A stretch of DNA of 64,000 nt from an uncultured Lachnospiraceae bacterium (lineage in GTDB: Bacteria > Bacillota > Clostridia > Lachnospirales > Lachnospiraceae): assembly GCA_900550235.1 (NCBI GenBank), contig URRQ01000008.1:3390-67389 (forward strand), given 5' to 3'. Each line of letters starts with the position of its first letter. Position 1 is the stretch's first letter. This document shows positions 51,995-60,890 of this stretch, piece by piece. The notes below the pieces were generated by a model. The model worked only from the letters and a program-made list of their open reading frames with translations. It ran no database searches and was not told the origin of the DNA. The translations under genes were made by a program, and so were the position numbers.

Positions 51995-52936
51995 ATGGCA
52001 AATATTTATACATCAGCAGACCAATTGATCGGAAATACCCCTCTTTTGGAATTGGCACATATAGAAAAAGAATTTGAATTGAAGGCAAAAATTCTTGCGA
52101 AACTGGAATATCTGAATCCTGCCGGTTCTGCAAAAGATCGTGTTGCAAGAGAAATGATTGAAGATGCGGAGGCTTCAGGAATTTTAAAAGCAGATTCTGT
52201 AATCATTGAACCGACATCCGGTAATACCGGCATCGGGCTTGCATCTGTAGCGGCGGCAAGAGGATATCGTTTGATTATAGTGATGCCGGATACGATGTCT
52301 ATGGAACGAAGAGTATTAATGGCAGCTTATGGGGCAGAACTTGTGTTAAGTGATGGAGCAAAAGGAATGACAGGTGCGATTGAAAAGGCAGAAGAACTGG
52401 CTTCACAGATTCCAAATAGTTTTATACCGGGGCAATTTGTGAATCCGGCAAATTCTAAGGCGCATAGATTAACAACAGGACCGGAAATTTATCGGGATAC
52501 CGATGGAGATGTGGATATCTTTGTTGCAGGAGTGGGAACAGGTGGAACGATCACTGGAGTTGGAGAATATTTAAAAGCTCAAAAGCCGTCTGTAAAAATA
52601 GTCGCAGTGGAACCGTCAGATTCAGCAGTACTATCCGGTGAAAGTGCGGGTGCACATAAGCTGCAAGGAATTGGAGCAGGGTTTATTCCGGAAGTTTTAA
52701 ATACGGAGATCTATGATGAGATTATAAAGGTGTCTGCAGAAGATGCATTCTCAATGGGTAGAATGATTGGAAAAAAAGAAGGCGTACTTGTAGGAATTTC
52801 TTCCGGAGCAGCTTTGTGGGGCGCTGTGGAGTTGGCAAAGCGTCCGGAAAATGAAGGAAAGAATATTGTAGTTTTGCTTCCGGATACTGGAGATCGATAT
52901 TTGTCAACGGAATTGTTTACTACAGATGAAGTATAA
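51995..52936 (+). CDS. cysK: Cysteine synthase A (O-acetylserine sulfhydrylase)
   Basis: CysK makes cysteine from O-acetylserine and sulfide with pyridoxal phosphate. The 313-residue protein begins YTSADQLIGNTPLLEL. PLP-lysine motif is NPAGSAKDRVA, substrate loop EPTSGNTGIGLA, phosphate loop GVGTGGTITGVGEYL, and GISSGAALWGAVELA lies near the C-terminus. GAGAGG precedes the ATG. cysE is not in the window. The glycerate kinase gene follows after 52 bases and may be co-transcribed. Confidence 0.96.
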   Translation: MANIYTSADQLIGNTPLLELAHIEKEFELKAKILAKLEYLNPAGSAKDRVAREMIEDAEASGILKADSVIIEPTSGNTGIGLASVAAARGYRLIIVMPDTMSMERRVLMAAYGAELVLSDGAKGMTGAIEKAEELASQIPNSFIPGQFVNPANSKAHRLTTGPEIYRDTDGDVDIFVAGVGTGGTITGVGEYLKAQKPSVKIVAVEPSDSAVLSGESAGAHKLQGIGAGFIPEVLNTEIYDEIIKVSAEDAFSMGRMIGKKEGVLVGISSGAALWGAVELAKRPENEGKNIVVLLPDTGDRYLSTELFTTDEV

Positions 52937-52988
52937 TTTACAACTACGTTAAATGCTCTGCGAATCTTGGAAAATAGAGGAAAAGGAT

Positions 52989-54134
52989 ATGAAAATTGTT
53001 ATTGCGATGGATTCCTTCAAAGGATCTTTGACTTCTATGGAAGCCGGAAATGCGGTGAAAGCAGGAATTGAGAAAGTGTGTGATGCAGAAATCGTTGTCA
53101 AACCGATAGCAGATGGTGGAGAAGGAACGACAGAAGCATTAGTGAGTGGACTGGGAGGAGAACAGGTTACAGTCGAAGTGACAGATCCACTTGGAAGAAA
53201 AATACAGGCTGTTTATGGAATTTTGCGAGACGGTACAGCGGTTATAGAGATGGCACAGGCTGCAGGAATCACTCTCATAAAAAAAGAAGAGAGAGATGCC
53301 CTTTCTGCTACAACATATGGCGTAGGAGAGATGATTCGGGATGCGGTACAACGTGGCTGCCGGAAATTTCTCATAGGAATCGGTGGGAGTGCAACAAGCG
53401 ACGGTGGTGTTGGAATGCTGCAGGCGTTGGGATACCGATTTTTGGATGCAGATGGGAAGCAAATCCGTGCAGGAGTGAAGCATTTGGATGAAATTTCAAT
53501 GATTGATTGTAAAAATATACTAAAGGAAATTAATATGTGTCATTTTGTGATTGCATGTGACGTGAAAAATCCTCTATTAGGAAAAAATGGCGCTGTTTAT
53601 GTATATGGGCCGCAAAAGGGAATCCAACAAAAAGACTTAGAAGATATGGATCGGAAGATGAGCCATTTTGCCAGGAAAACGACGGGATATGTCAAAAAGG
53701 ATTTTCATATGGCGGAAGGAGCCGGAGCGGCAGGAGGACTTGGATTTGCGTTTTTCAGCTATATTCCGCATGTGGAGATGAAGTCCGGAATTGAAATTGT
53801 GTTGGATGCTGTTGAACTGGAGAAAGAGCTTGTAGAAGCAGATTATGTTGTAACTGGGGAAGGAAAGATAGATGGACAGACTTCGATGGGGAAAACTCCG
53901 GTCGGTGTGGCAAAGATTGCGAAAAAGTATGGGGCAAAAGTCATTGCATTTGCAGGAAGTGCGACAGAAGATGCCGGAGCATGCAATCAAGAAGGAATCG
54001 ATGCATTTTTTTCGGTCATTAGAGAAGTGACAACACTGGATGAGGCTATGAATCCGGAACGTGCCAAGAAGAATGTAGAACTTACAGCAGAGCAAGTATT
54101 TCGGTTGCTCATTCCTTGTAAAAAGGAGTCTTAA
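52989..54134 (+). CDS. glxK: Glycerate kinase (GlxK type)
   Basis: GlxK-type kinases phosphorylate D-glycerate using ATP. The start is ATG 52989 (381 residues), preceded by GAGGAAAAGG; the longer frame from 52953 adds no family sequence. Recognised blocks are IAMDSFKGSLTSMEAGNAV, KPIADGGEGTTEALV, IGIGGSATSDGGVGMLQALGY and CDVKNPLLGKNGAVYVYGPQKG. GAGAAGGLGFAF and VTGEGKIDGQTSMGKTPVGVA complete the set. The family is complete here. It may act in serine or glyoxylate metabolism with the neighbouring cysK. Confidence 0.93.
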   Translation: MKIVIAMDSFKGSLTSMEAGNAVKAGIEKVCDAEIVVKPIADGGEGTTEALVSGLGGEQVTVEVTDPLGRKIQAVYGILRDGTAVIEMAQAAGITLIKKEERDALSATTYGVGEMIRDAVQRGCRKFLIGIGGSATSDGGVGMLQALGYRFLDADGKQIRAGVKHLDEISMIDCKNILKEINMCHFVIACDVKNPLLGKNGAVYVYGPQKGIQQKDLEDMDRKMSHFARKTTGYVKKDFHMAEGAGAAGGLGFAFFSYIPHVEMKSGIEIVLDAVELEKELVEADYVVTGEGKIDGQTSMGKTPVGVAKIAKKYGAKVIAFAGSATEDAGACNQEGIDAFFSVIREVTTLDEAMNPERAKKNVELTAEQVFRLLIPCKKES

Positions 54135-54153
54135 AGAAGGAGAAAATTAACGT

Positions 54154-54175
54154 AGGGCAGATAGGTATCTGCCCT
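54154..54175. terminator. Short hairpin between convergent glxK and LUD genes
   Basis: AGGGCAGATA (54154-54163) pairs with TATCTGCCCT (54166-54175). The inner pairs must open for a loop, and the T-run after it is poor, so strength is uncertain. Confidence 0.55.
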
Positions 54176-54183
54176 GTTGTGAT

Positions 54184-54819
54184 TTAATAGCCCAATTCTT
54201 CTCCGATCAAAATGACTTTAATTCTTCCGGTGTGACGAGAGTACCGGGTGATAACAATCTGTGCACAGATGCAGTCTGGACTTGTGCAGTTCATACAATG
54301 ACCGGTAACCGAGCATGGAGAATGAAGACCGAGTCGAGTAACATTTGGCGGTGTTGCGAAATTGCGGACACGGGCAATTCCTGTTTCTACATCGGTTACG
54401 ACTTTGTTCATTCCAACAAGAAGTATGACGTGTTCAGGTCCTTGAATCAGGCATGCTACGCGATTTCCGTTTCCATCAATATTGATAAGTTCCCCGTTAA
54501 TGGTAATGGCATTAGAACTCATGAAAAAGTAATTGGATGTAATAGAGTCAATGAACGACTGACGTTTCTCTTCCGGCGTTTTAGCAAGATTTCGATCCAA
54601 CAAGGTGAGGTTAGAAGCTTTGAGCGCATCGTACATTCCGGTTTCTACAAAAGTCATGGAACCGCCAAAACTGACGGACGAACCTTCCGGTATCATACTC
54701 ATGGCAAGCTGTACGGCTTCGGCGCTTGTATCACAATAATAACCTTCCATATTCCTCTTATTTAGATTCTTGATGATTGTGTCGGCAAGTTTTTTGTAGG
54801 TTTCTTTTTTCGGGTTCAT
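54184..54819 (-). CDS. LUD-domain protein (lactate utilisation/YkgG-like)
   Basis: The 211-residue protein has the LUD domain seen in LutC/LutB and in many anaerobe proteins: YKKLADTIIKNLNKRNMEGYYC, MIPEGSSVSFGGSMTFVETGMYDAL, SSNAITINGELINIDGNGNRVA and VILLVGMNKVV. A C-terminal Cys cluster follows (PCSVTGHCMNCTSPDCICAQIVIT) that could hold an iron-sulphur centre. It lacks the rest of a Lut operon, so lactate use is not implied; this is the anaerobe-type stand-alone LUD protein. GGAGG precedes the ATG. Confidence 0.88.
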   Translation of the reverse strand: MNPKKETYKKLADTIIKNLNKRNMEGYYCDTSAEAVQLAMSMIPEGSSVSFGGSMTFVETGMYDALKASNLTLLDRNLAKTPEEKRQSFIDSITSNYFFMSSNAITINGELINIDGNGNRVACLIQGPEHVILLVGMNKVVTDVETGIARVRNFATPPNVTRLGLHSPCSVTGHCMNCTSPDCICAQIVITRYSRHTGRIKVILIGEELGY

Positions 54820-54860
54820 AGATTGTTCCTCCTTATATCAAGAATGATATTTTTATTTAA

Positions 54861-54866
54861 ATTATA
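54861..54866 (-). promoter_or_regulatory. -10 box of a likely LUD gene promoter
   Basis: Reverse-strand TATAAT at plus 54861-54866, 42 bases before the LUD start codon. The -35 region is only T-rich. Confidence 0.35.
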
Positions 54867-54892
54867 CTATATCATTTTCTTGAAAAAAACTA

Positions 54893-54921
54893 TTGACAAA
54901 AAGCAATCCTATGAGTATAAT
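54893..54921 (+). promoter_or_regulatory. Consensus sigma-A promoter for tRNA-Gly
   Basis: TTGACA (54893-54898), 17 bases, TATAAT (54916-54921): full consensus. It is 31 bases upstream of the tRNA. Confidence 0.95.
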
Positions 54922-54952
54922 AATTATTGTTGTGGCGGACAGAACACAATGT

Positions 54953-55024
54953 GCACGAGTGGCTCAGTGGTGGAGTATCGCCTTGCCAAGGCGAGGGTCG
55001 CGGGTTCGAATCCCGTCTCGTGCT
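54953..55024 (+). tRNA. tRNA-Gly (anticodon GCC)
   Basis: A complete cloverleaf: acceptor GCACGAG/CTCGTGC, D stem GCTC/GAGT, anticodon stem TCGCC/GGCGA with loop TTGCCAA, T arm GCGGG-TTCGAAT-CCCGT, discriminator T. The 3' CCA is not encoded; T6 follows the acceptor stem directly. An ORF reading across it is spurious. Confidence 0.96.
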
Positions 55025-55078
55025 TTTTTGTTATATAAAAATCTGTATCAAAATAAGTGATAAGGAGAGAGAAGAATC

Positions 55079-56119
55079 ATGAAACAGAAATTGCTTGTTC
55101 TATGTGGAGGACAATCTAGCGAACACATTGTTTCTAGAATGTCTTGTACATCAGTATTGAAGAATTTAGACAAAGAGAAATATGAAATTACGTTAGTTGG
55201 AATTACAACAGATGGAACATGGTATTTCCTGGATCAGAATCAGGAAAATCTTGCAAAAGATACTTGGCTTGATAATAGCAGGGAAGTGCCAGGAGTATTT
55301 GATCTTTTAAAAAGTCAGGATGTAGCCCTTCCGGTGCTTCACGGATTATATGGTGAAGATGGAACGATTCAAGGGCTTTTTGAACTGACTAAGATTCCGT
55401 ATGTTGGCTGCCGTGTTCTTGGTTCCAGCGTTTCTATGGACAAAATCTATACAAAGAAAATTGTGGATACCGTTGGAGTACCACAAGTACCATCAGTTTA
55501 TGTGAAGAAACGTTATGATGGAAAAATCGTGGTGGTAGATGATCAGTTTGATGAGATTGAAGATGTAGAGTCTCATATTGTAGAAACTCTTGGAATTCCA
55601 TGTTTTATCAAAGCAAGCCGCTCTGGTTCAAGCATGGGGTGTTATCGATGTGATCGAAGAGAAGATTTGATGGAGAAGCTAGAAGAAGCATCAAAATATG
55701 ATAAGCACATTGTTGTAGAAAAATGTGTGAATTGTATTGAACTTGAAACTGCAGTTCTTGGAAATGATGATGTCATTGTTTCAAGAGTCGGACAGATTCT
55801 TCCTCATGGAGAATTCTATACGTTTGAATCCAAGTATGAAGATGAGGAAAGCAAAACATGTATTCCGGCGCTCGTGGATGAAGAAATCCAAGAGAAGATT
55901 CGTGAATATGCAGTCAAAGTATTTAAAGCAGTAGATGGACACGGAATGAGTCGTGTAGACTTTTTCCTTGATAAGGACAGCAATCAAATATATTTTAATG
56001 AAATCAATACAATTCCGGGATTTACAAAGATTTCTATGTATCCGCAATTGATGAATGATTTAGGAATTGGATATTCAGAACTTTTAGACCGCTTGATTGC
56101 ATTGGCATTCGAGAGATAA
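55079..56119 (+). CDS. ddl: D-alanine--D-alanine ligase
   Basis: Ddl makes the D-Ala-D-Ala dipeptide for peptidoglycan. The 346-residue protein is an ATP-grasp enzyme. It starts LLVLCGGQSSEHIVSRMS and shows VLHGLYGEDGTIQGLFEL, IPYVGCRVLGSSVSMDK and FIKASRSGSSMGCYRC. VEKCVNCIELETAVLGND and the metal-binding IYFNEINTIPGFTKISMYP complete it. Tyr in LHGLYGEDG fits the D-Ala rather than D-Lac type only loosely, so specificity is by context. AAGGAGAG precedes the ATG. It may be transcribed from the tRNA promoter. Confidence 0.94.
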   Translation: MKQKLLVLCGGQSSEHIVSRMSCTSVLKNLDKEKYEITLVGITTDGTWYFLDQNQENLAKDTWLDNSREVPGVFDLLKSQDVALPVLHGLYGEDGTIQGLFELTKIPYVGCRVLGSSVSMDKIYTKKIVDTVGVPQVPSVYVKKRYDGKIVVVDDQFDEIEDVESHIVETLGIPCFIKASRSGSSMGCYRCDRREDLMEKLEEASKYDKHIVVEKCVNCIELETAVLGNDDVIVSRVGQILPHGEFYTFESKYEDEESKTCIPALVDEEIQEKIREYAVKVFKAVDGHGMSRVDFFLDKDSNQIYFNEINTIPGFTKISMYPQLMNDLGIGYSELLDRLIALAFER

Positions 56120-56164
56120 AAGAATAAAATAGCAATATTTCAGCTATCGCATGTAATATCCCCT

Positions 56165-56202
56165 AAAAATGCAGAAAGTTCGAAGGAGCTTTCTGCATTT
56201 TT
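56165..56202 (+). terminator. Terminator after ddl
   Basis: AAAAATGCAGAAAG (56165-56178) pairs perfectly with CTTTCTGCATTTTT (56189-56202), with three further pairs and a GAAG loop. A and T runs on both flanks. Confidence 0.95.
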
Positions 56203-56208
56203 GCGTAA

Positions 56209-56237
56209 TTGATAATCAGAAAAATCTATGATACAAT
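56209..56237 (+). promoter_or_regulatory. Sigma-A promoter for thyA-folA
   Basis: TTGATA (56209-56214), 17 bases, TACAAT (56232-56237) with TGa extension. Confidence 0.75.
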
Positions 56238-56284
56238 GGACGGGAAAATGATTAAAGCGATAGAAAATAGGAGACGAATGGAAG

Positions 56285-57133
56285 ATGAGTTACGCAGATG
56301 AAGTGTTTATTGATATGTGTCGTGATATTATAGATCATGGAGTAAGTACGGAAGGAGAAAAGGTTCGTCCTAAGTGGGAGGATGGAACTTCGGCTTATAC
56401 GATCAAGAAGTTCTGTGTCGTGAATCGTTACGACCTTTCCAAGGAATTTCCGGCGTTGACACTTCGTCGTACCGGAATTAAAAGTTGTGTAGACGAGCTG
56501 CTTTGGATTTGGCAGAGAAAGTCCAATAATATTCATGATTTGAAACCACATATTTGGGATAGCTGGGCAGATGAAGATGGTTCGATCGGAAAGGCTTATG
56601 GCTATCAGTTAGGTGTGAAACATCAATATAAAGAAGGTATGATGGATCAGGTAGATCGAGTGATTTATGATCTGAAACATAATCCGTATAGTCGTCGTAT
56701 TATGACGAATATTTATGTACATGAGGATTTGCATGAGATGAATCTGTATCCGTGCGCCTATAGTATGACGTTCAATGTAACGAAAAAATCAGATGATGAA
56801 AAGTTAGTATTGAATGCGATTTTAAATCAACGTTCCCAAGATGTTCTTGCGGCAAATAACTGGAATGTATGCCAGTATGCAGTTCTTGTGCATATGCTGG
56901 CACAGGTTTGTGATATGCAGGTGGGAGAATTTGTGCATGTCATTGCAGATGCCCATATTTATGATAGGCATATCCCGCTTGTAGAAGAGCTGATTTCCAG
57001 AGAACCACTTCCGGCGCCGACATTTTGGTTGAATCCAGATGTGAAAGACTTTTATGAGTTTACACCGGACGATGTGAGACTTGACAATTATGAGACAGGT
57101 CCACAGATTAAAAACATACCGATTGCAGTTTAG
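56285..57133 (+). CDS. thyA: Thymidylate synthase ThyA
   Basis: ThyA methylates dUMP to dTMP with methylene-tetrahydrofolate, leaving dihydrofolate. The 282-residue protein shows LTLRRTGIKSCVDELLWIWQRKSNNI, WDSWADEDGSIGKAYGYQ, RRIMTNIYV, the catalytic Cys in LYPCAYSMTFNV, QRSQDVLAANNWNVCQYAVL and DAHIYDRHIPLVEE. It is the classical enzyme, not ThyX. folA follows after 11 bases to regenerate tetrahydrofolate. Confidence 0.96.
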   Translation: MSYADEVFIDMCRDIIDHGVSTEGEKVRPKWEDGTSAYTIKKFCVVNRYDLSKEFPALTLRRTGIKSCVDELLWIWQRKSNNIHDLKPHIWDSWADEDGSIGKAYGYQLGVKHQYKEGMMDQVDRVIYDLKHNPYSRRIMTNIYVHEDLHEMNLYPCAYSMTFNVTKKSDDEKLVLNAILNQRSQDVLAANNWNVCQYAVLVHMLAQVCDMQVGEFVHVIADAHIYDRHIPLVEELISREPLPAPTFWLNPDVKDFYEFTPDDVRLDNYETGPQIKNIPIAV

Positions 57134-57144
57134 GAGGAAAGAGA

Positions 57145-57633
57145 ATGAATTTGATTGTAGCAGTAGATAAGAATTGGGCGATTGGTCTTGGAAATAAGCT
57201 GTTGGTAAGTATTCCGGCTGATATGAAGTTCTTTCGTCAGACAACAACAGGAAAAGTTGTAGTTATGGGGCGAAAGACATTAGAAAGTTTTCCGGGAGGC
57301 CAGCCTTTAAAGAATCGTACAAATATTGTGATTACAAGAGATGCAAATTATAAGGTAAAAGATGGGATCGTTGTTTCGACTATTGAAGAAGCCTTAGAAG
57401 AATTGAAGAAGTATAAAGATGAAGATATTTTTGTCATTGGTGGAGAGAGTATTTATCGTCAAATGCTTCCGTATTGTAAAACGGCATTTGTGACAAAAAT
57501 CGATCACGCATATGATGCGGATACATTTTTCCCAAACCTTGATGAAATGGACGATTGGAAATTAACAGGAATTAGTGAAGAACAGACTTATTTTGATCTG
57601 GAATATGTATTCGCTAGATATGAGAGAGTATAA
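57145..57633 (+). CDS. folA: Dihydrofolate reductase
   Basis: FolA reduces dihydrofolate with NADPH. The 162-residue protein starts MNLIVAVDKNWAIGLGNKLLVSIPADMKFFR, with the conserved W-A-I-G and acidic substrate residue (Asp27 position). VVMGRKTLESFPGGQPLKNR, VFVIGGESIYRQML and the C-terminal LEYVFARYER follow. GGAGGAAA precedes the ATG. It is trimethoprim-type, chromosomal. The MATE gene starts four bases after its stop. Confidence 0.96.
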   Translation: MNLIVAVDKNWAIGLGNKLLVSIPADMKFFRQTTTGKVVVMGRKTLESFPGGQPLKNRTNIVITRDANYKVKDGIVVSTIEEALEELKKYKDEDIFVIGGESIYRQMLPYCKTAFVTKIDHAYDADTFFPNLDEMDDWKLTGISEEQTYFDLEYVFARYERV

Positions 57634-57636
57634 TCT

Positions 57637-59007
57637 ATGAGGAAGATTGATTTAACAAAAGACCCGATTTTACCATCTCTGGCAGGACTTGCACTTCCAA
57701 TTATGGCAACATCTCTGATTCAGATGGCATATAACTTAATCGATATGCTTTGGATCGGCCGAATTGGAAGCGCAGCAGTTGCAGCAATTGGTGCGGCGGG
57801 AATGTACATGTGGCTTTCTAATGGCCTGGCAACGCTGGCAAAGATGGGTGGGCAGGTAAAGGTAGCGCATGCCCTTGGTGCAAAGAGGGAAGAAGAAGCG
57901 GCAGAATACGCGCAGAGTGCGTTACAGCTTTCCCTGATCTTTGGAATTGGATTTGGACTGATTTCTGTTGTTGCTGCAACTCCGATGATTTCTTTTTTTA
58001 AATTAAATAGCGCTGCGGTGATTGCAGATGCAGAGATTTATTTGCAGATTACGTGCGGTGGAGTTGTGTTTTCATTTTTAAATCAAGTGTTTACCGGCGT
58101 TTTAACGGCGATGGGAAATAGTCGTGTTACGTTCGTTGCAACAACGATTGGACTAGTGTTTAATATTGTGTTAGACCCGGCGCTTATTTTTGGTTTAGGC
58201 CCATTGCCGGCAATGGGAGTAGTTGGTGCTGCGCTTGCAACTGTTTTTTCTCAAGTAATCGTAACTGCAATCTTTGTAGTTATTGCTTATAAGGATCGTG
58301 TTGTGTTTCGAAAGATTCATCTTCTGAAAAGCTTCCACAAGGAAAGCATGGCTCAAATTATTCGGATTGGATTTCCAATCGGAGTACAGAGTATGTTTTT
58401 TACAGCAATTTCCATGATTATTGCCCGTATGGTGGCAGGATTTGGAGATGCAGCAGTTGCAGTACAAAAAGTAGGATCTCAGATTGAATCTATATCATGG
58501 ATGACGGCAGAGGGATTTGGCGCGGCCGTAAGCGCATTTATGGCACAAAACCTGGGAGCGGGAAGTAAGGAAAGAATTATCAAAGGATATAGAGTTGCCA
58601 TTGGATTGGAAATTGTGTGGGGAATTTTATGTACCGTTCTACTGATTGTATTTCCGGATTATATTTTTAAAATCTTTATTACGGAGAAGGAAATTCTGCC
58701 GATGGGAGTGGATTATCTGAAAATCCTCGGAGTAGCGCAATTTTTCATGTGCATTGAGCTTACAACGGCAGGAGCGTTTACAGGATTGGGGAAAACAATA
58801 CCACCTTCGATTACGAGTATTGTGCTTTCCGCTGTTCGAATTCCGATTGCAAGTATGTTAGTTGCAGGTGGAATGGGACTCAATGGTATTTGGTGGAGCA
58901 TTACGATTTCTTGCATCTTAAAAGGAATCGTGATGTTTGTATGGTTCTTGTATTATTTGAAACATGATTTTAAACGTTATTTTTCAAGTGGTATGCAAAA
59001 ACTTTAG
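57637..59007 (+). CDS. MATE family efflux transporter
   Basis: This is a multidrug/toxin extrusion transporter, 456 residues with twelve membrane helices in two related halves. Starting features are IDLTKDPILPSLAGLALPIMATSLIQMAYNLIDMLWIGRIG and the repeated pattern FPIGVQSMFFTAISMIIARMV in the second half, typical of NorM/DinF-like proteins. The ribosome site is weak (AGAGAG) and the ATG is four bases after folA, so translation is probably coupled. Substrate unknown; linkage to folate genes may be incidental. Confidence 0.92.
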   Translation: MRKIDLTKDPILPSLAGLALPIMATSLIQMAYNLIDMLWIGRIGSAAVAAIGAAGMYMWLSNGLATLAKMGGQVKVAHALGAKREEEAAEYAQSALQLSLIFGIGFGLISVVAATPMISFFKLNSAAVIADAEIYLQITCGGVVFSFLNQVFTGVLTAMGNSRVTFVATTIGLVFNIVLDPALIFGLGPLPAMGVVGAALATVFSQVIVTAIFVVIAYKDRVVFRKIHLLKSFHKESMAQIIRIGFPIGVQSMFFTAISMIIARMVAGFGDAAVAVQKVGSQIESISWMTAEGFGAAVSAFMAQNLGAGSKERIIKGYRVAIGLEIVWGILCTVLLIVFPDYIFKIFITEKEILPMGVDYLKILGVAQFFMCIELTTAGAFTGLGKTIPPSITSIVLSAVRIPIASMLVAGGMGLNGIWWSITISCILKGIVMFVWFLYYLKHDFKRYFSSGMQKL

Positions 59008-59036
59008 TTGACAAAAGTGTCAGAGAATTCTATAAT
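59008..59036 (+). promoter_or_regulatory. Consensus sigma-A promoter for ilvBN
   Basis: TTGACA (59008-59013), 17 bases, TATAAT (59031-59036): full consensus, starting at the base after the MATE stop codon. Start point near 59043. Confidence 0.95.
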
Positions 59037-59073
59037 TATATCTAAATTATCGGAATGTACTGACGAGCATAAT

Positions 59074-59106
59074 AAGCCCTGAGCAGATGCTTAGGGCTTT
59101 TTTTTT
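59074..59106 (+). terminator. Attenuator-like terminator in the ilvB leader
   Basis: AAGCCCTGAGC (59074-59084) pairs with GCTTAGGGCTT (59089-59099), 11 bp with one G-U and loop AGAT, then T to 59106. It lies only about 30 bases after the promoter start point and 40 bases before ilvB. A competing six-pair stem, 59065-59070 with 59087-59092, would disrupt it. Confidence 0.85.
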
Positions 59107-59146
59107 CATCTTGAAGGTAGAAGGAATAAAGACAGGAGGGCATGTT

Positions 59147-60877
59147 ATGAGGAAGATTACGGGAAATAAATTGCTTGTAAAGGCATTAAGAGAAGAAGGC
59201 GTTGATATTTTGTTTGGCTATCCGGGAGCTTGTACGATTGATATTAGTGATGAGCTCTACAAACAGGATTATACAAGAGTCATATTGCCACGACATGAGC
59301 AGGCGGCAGTACATGCGGCAGATGCCTATGCAAGGAGCACGGGAAAAGTCGGAGTGTGTCTTGTGACAAGCGGTCCGGGAGCAACGAACCTGGTAACCGG
59401 TATTGCAACGGCAAATTATGACAGCGTACCTCTTGTGTGTTTTACCGGACAGGTGGCAAGGAATTTGATTGGGAATGATGCTTTTCAAGAAGTTGATATC
59501 ATAGGAATCACAAGAAGTATCTGTAAATACGGAGTGACGGTTCGTAATCGAGAAGATCTTGGAAGAATCATAAAAGAGGCGTTCTACATAGCAAGAACCG
59601 GGAAACCGGGTCCGGTTATCATTGACCTTCCGAAAGATGTGATGGGAGAATTAGGAAGTCCGGAATATCCGGAAAGTGTGAATATTCGTGGTTACAAACC
59701 AAATGCCGGGGTTCATATCGGGCAATTAAAGCGTGCGGTGAAGATGCTGCACAAAGCAAAACGACCACTCTTCCTTGCAGGTGGCGGTGTGAATATCGCT
59801 CATGCCAATGAAGCCTTCACAAAACTTGCGGAGACAACAGGCATTCCTGTCATTACAACGATTATGGGACGGGGAGCAATTCCAACAAAACACCCGCTTT
59901 TTATAGGAAACTTAGGAATGCATGGGATGTATGCGGCCAATATGGCGGTGAGTGAATGTGATCTTCTGTTTTCCATAGGCACAAGGTTCAATGACAGGAT
60001 TACCGGAAGGATTCATGAATTTGCACCAAAAGCACAGATTGTTCATATCGATATCGATACGGCGTCTATTTCGCGAAATGTGCATGTAGATGTTCCGATT
60101 GTTGCAGATGCCAAAGAAGCGTCTGAAAAAATGCTGGAATATGTGACAAAGGTTGAGATGGAAGAAGGCTGGCTAGAGCAGATTGAAGCATGGAAAGAAG
60201 AACACCCGCTCAAGATGAAACAAAAGCCGGTATTAACTCCGCAAAAGATTATTGAGGCGATTAATGAGAACTTTGAAAAAGCAATTGTAGTAACAGATGT
60301 AGGACAGCACCAGATGTTTACGACACAGTATTTGGAGATGGACGAGAATAAAAAGCTTCTTACTTCCGGTGGATTAGGAACCATGGGCTATGGTTTCCCG
60401 GGAGCGATTGGAGCACAGATCGGAAATCCGGATATTCCGGTCATTGCAATCTCGGGAGATGGTGGTATGCAGATGAGTATTCAGGAATTTGCAACTGCAG
60501 TCGGACAGGAATTACCATTGATTCTCTGTGTATTTAATAATAATTATCTTGGCATGGTGCGCCAATGGCAGAAGCTCTTTTATGGAAAGAGGTATTCTAT
60601 GACATGTCTTCGTGCCAGAAAGGAATGCGAAGGAAAATGCGGAGAGGCAGGTCATGTATGTCCTCCATACACACCGGATTTTGTGAAACTTGCAGAAAGC
60701 TACGGAGCAAAGGGAATCCGTGTATTCAAAGAAGAAGAGATTCAGTCAGCATTTGATGAAGCAAGAAAGAATACAAATGTACCTACTTTAATTGAATTTA
60801 TTATTGATCCGGAGGATCTGGTGTATCCGATGATTCGACCGGGCGGAACATTAGAAGATATGTTGATGGATTGCTAG
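59147..60877 (+). CDS. ilvB: Acetolactate synthase, large (catalytic) subunit
   Basis: IlvB condenses two pyruvates, or pyruvate with 2-oxobutyrate, in branched-chain amino acid synthesis, using thiamine diphosphate. The start is ATG 59147 (576 residues), six bases after AGGAGGG; upstream in-frame codons lie in the terminator T-run. Motifs are ITGNKLLVKALREEGVDILFGYPG, catalytic Glu in HEQAAVHAADAYARSTG, and VTSGPGATNLVTGIATA. The ThDP-binding GDGGMQMSIQEFATA...NNNYLGMVRQWQ follows. A 20-residue segment with four Cys (CLRARKECEGKCGEAGHVC) after the ThDP motif is unusual for the family. Confidence 0.95.
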   Translation: MRKITGNKLLVKALREEGVDILFGYPGACTIDISDELYKQDYTRVILPRHEQAAVHAADAYARSTGKVGVCLVTSGPGATNLVTGIATANYDSVPLVCFTGQVARNLIGNDAFQEVDIIGITRSICKYGVTVRNREDLGRIIKEAFYIARTGKPGPVIIDLPKDVMGELGSPEYPESVNIRGYKPNAGVHIGQLKRAVKMLHKAKRPLFLAGGGVNIAHANEAFTKLAETTGIPVITTIMGRGAIPTKHPLFIGNLGMHGMYAANMAVSECDLLFSIGTRFNDRITGRIHEFAPKAQIVHIDIDTASISRNVHVDVPIVADAKEASEKMLEYVTKVEMEEGWLEQIEAWKEEHPLKMKQKPVLTPQKIIEAINENFEKAIVVTDVGQHQMFTTQYLEMDENKKLLTSGGLGTMGYGFPGAIGAQIGNPDIPVIAISGDGGMQMSIQEFATAVGQELPLILCVFNNNYLGMVRQWQKLFYGKRYSMTCLRARKECEGKCGEAGHVCPPYTPDFVKLAESYGAKGIRVFKEEEIQSAFDEARKNTNVPTLIEFIIDPEDLVYPMIRPGGTLEDMLMDC

Positions 60878-60890
60878 GAGGGACAAGAAT

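Noticed and set aside
54823..55038. 71-codon forward ORF across the tRNA-Gly
   Set aside because: It has no good ribosome site and its C-terminal half is simply the tRNA gene read as protein.
59037..59146. T-box riboswitch in front of ilvB
   Set aside because: The leader before the terminator is only about 30 bases; the T-box core and specifier stem are absent.
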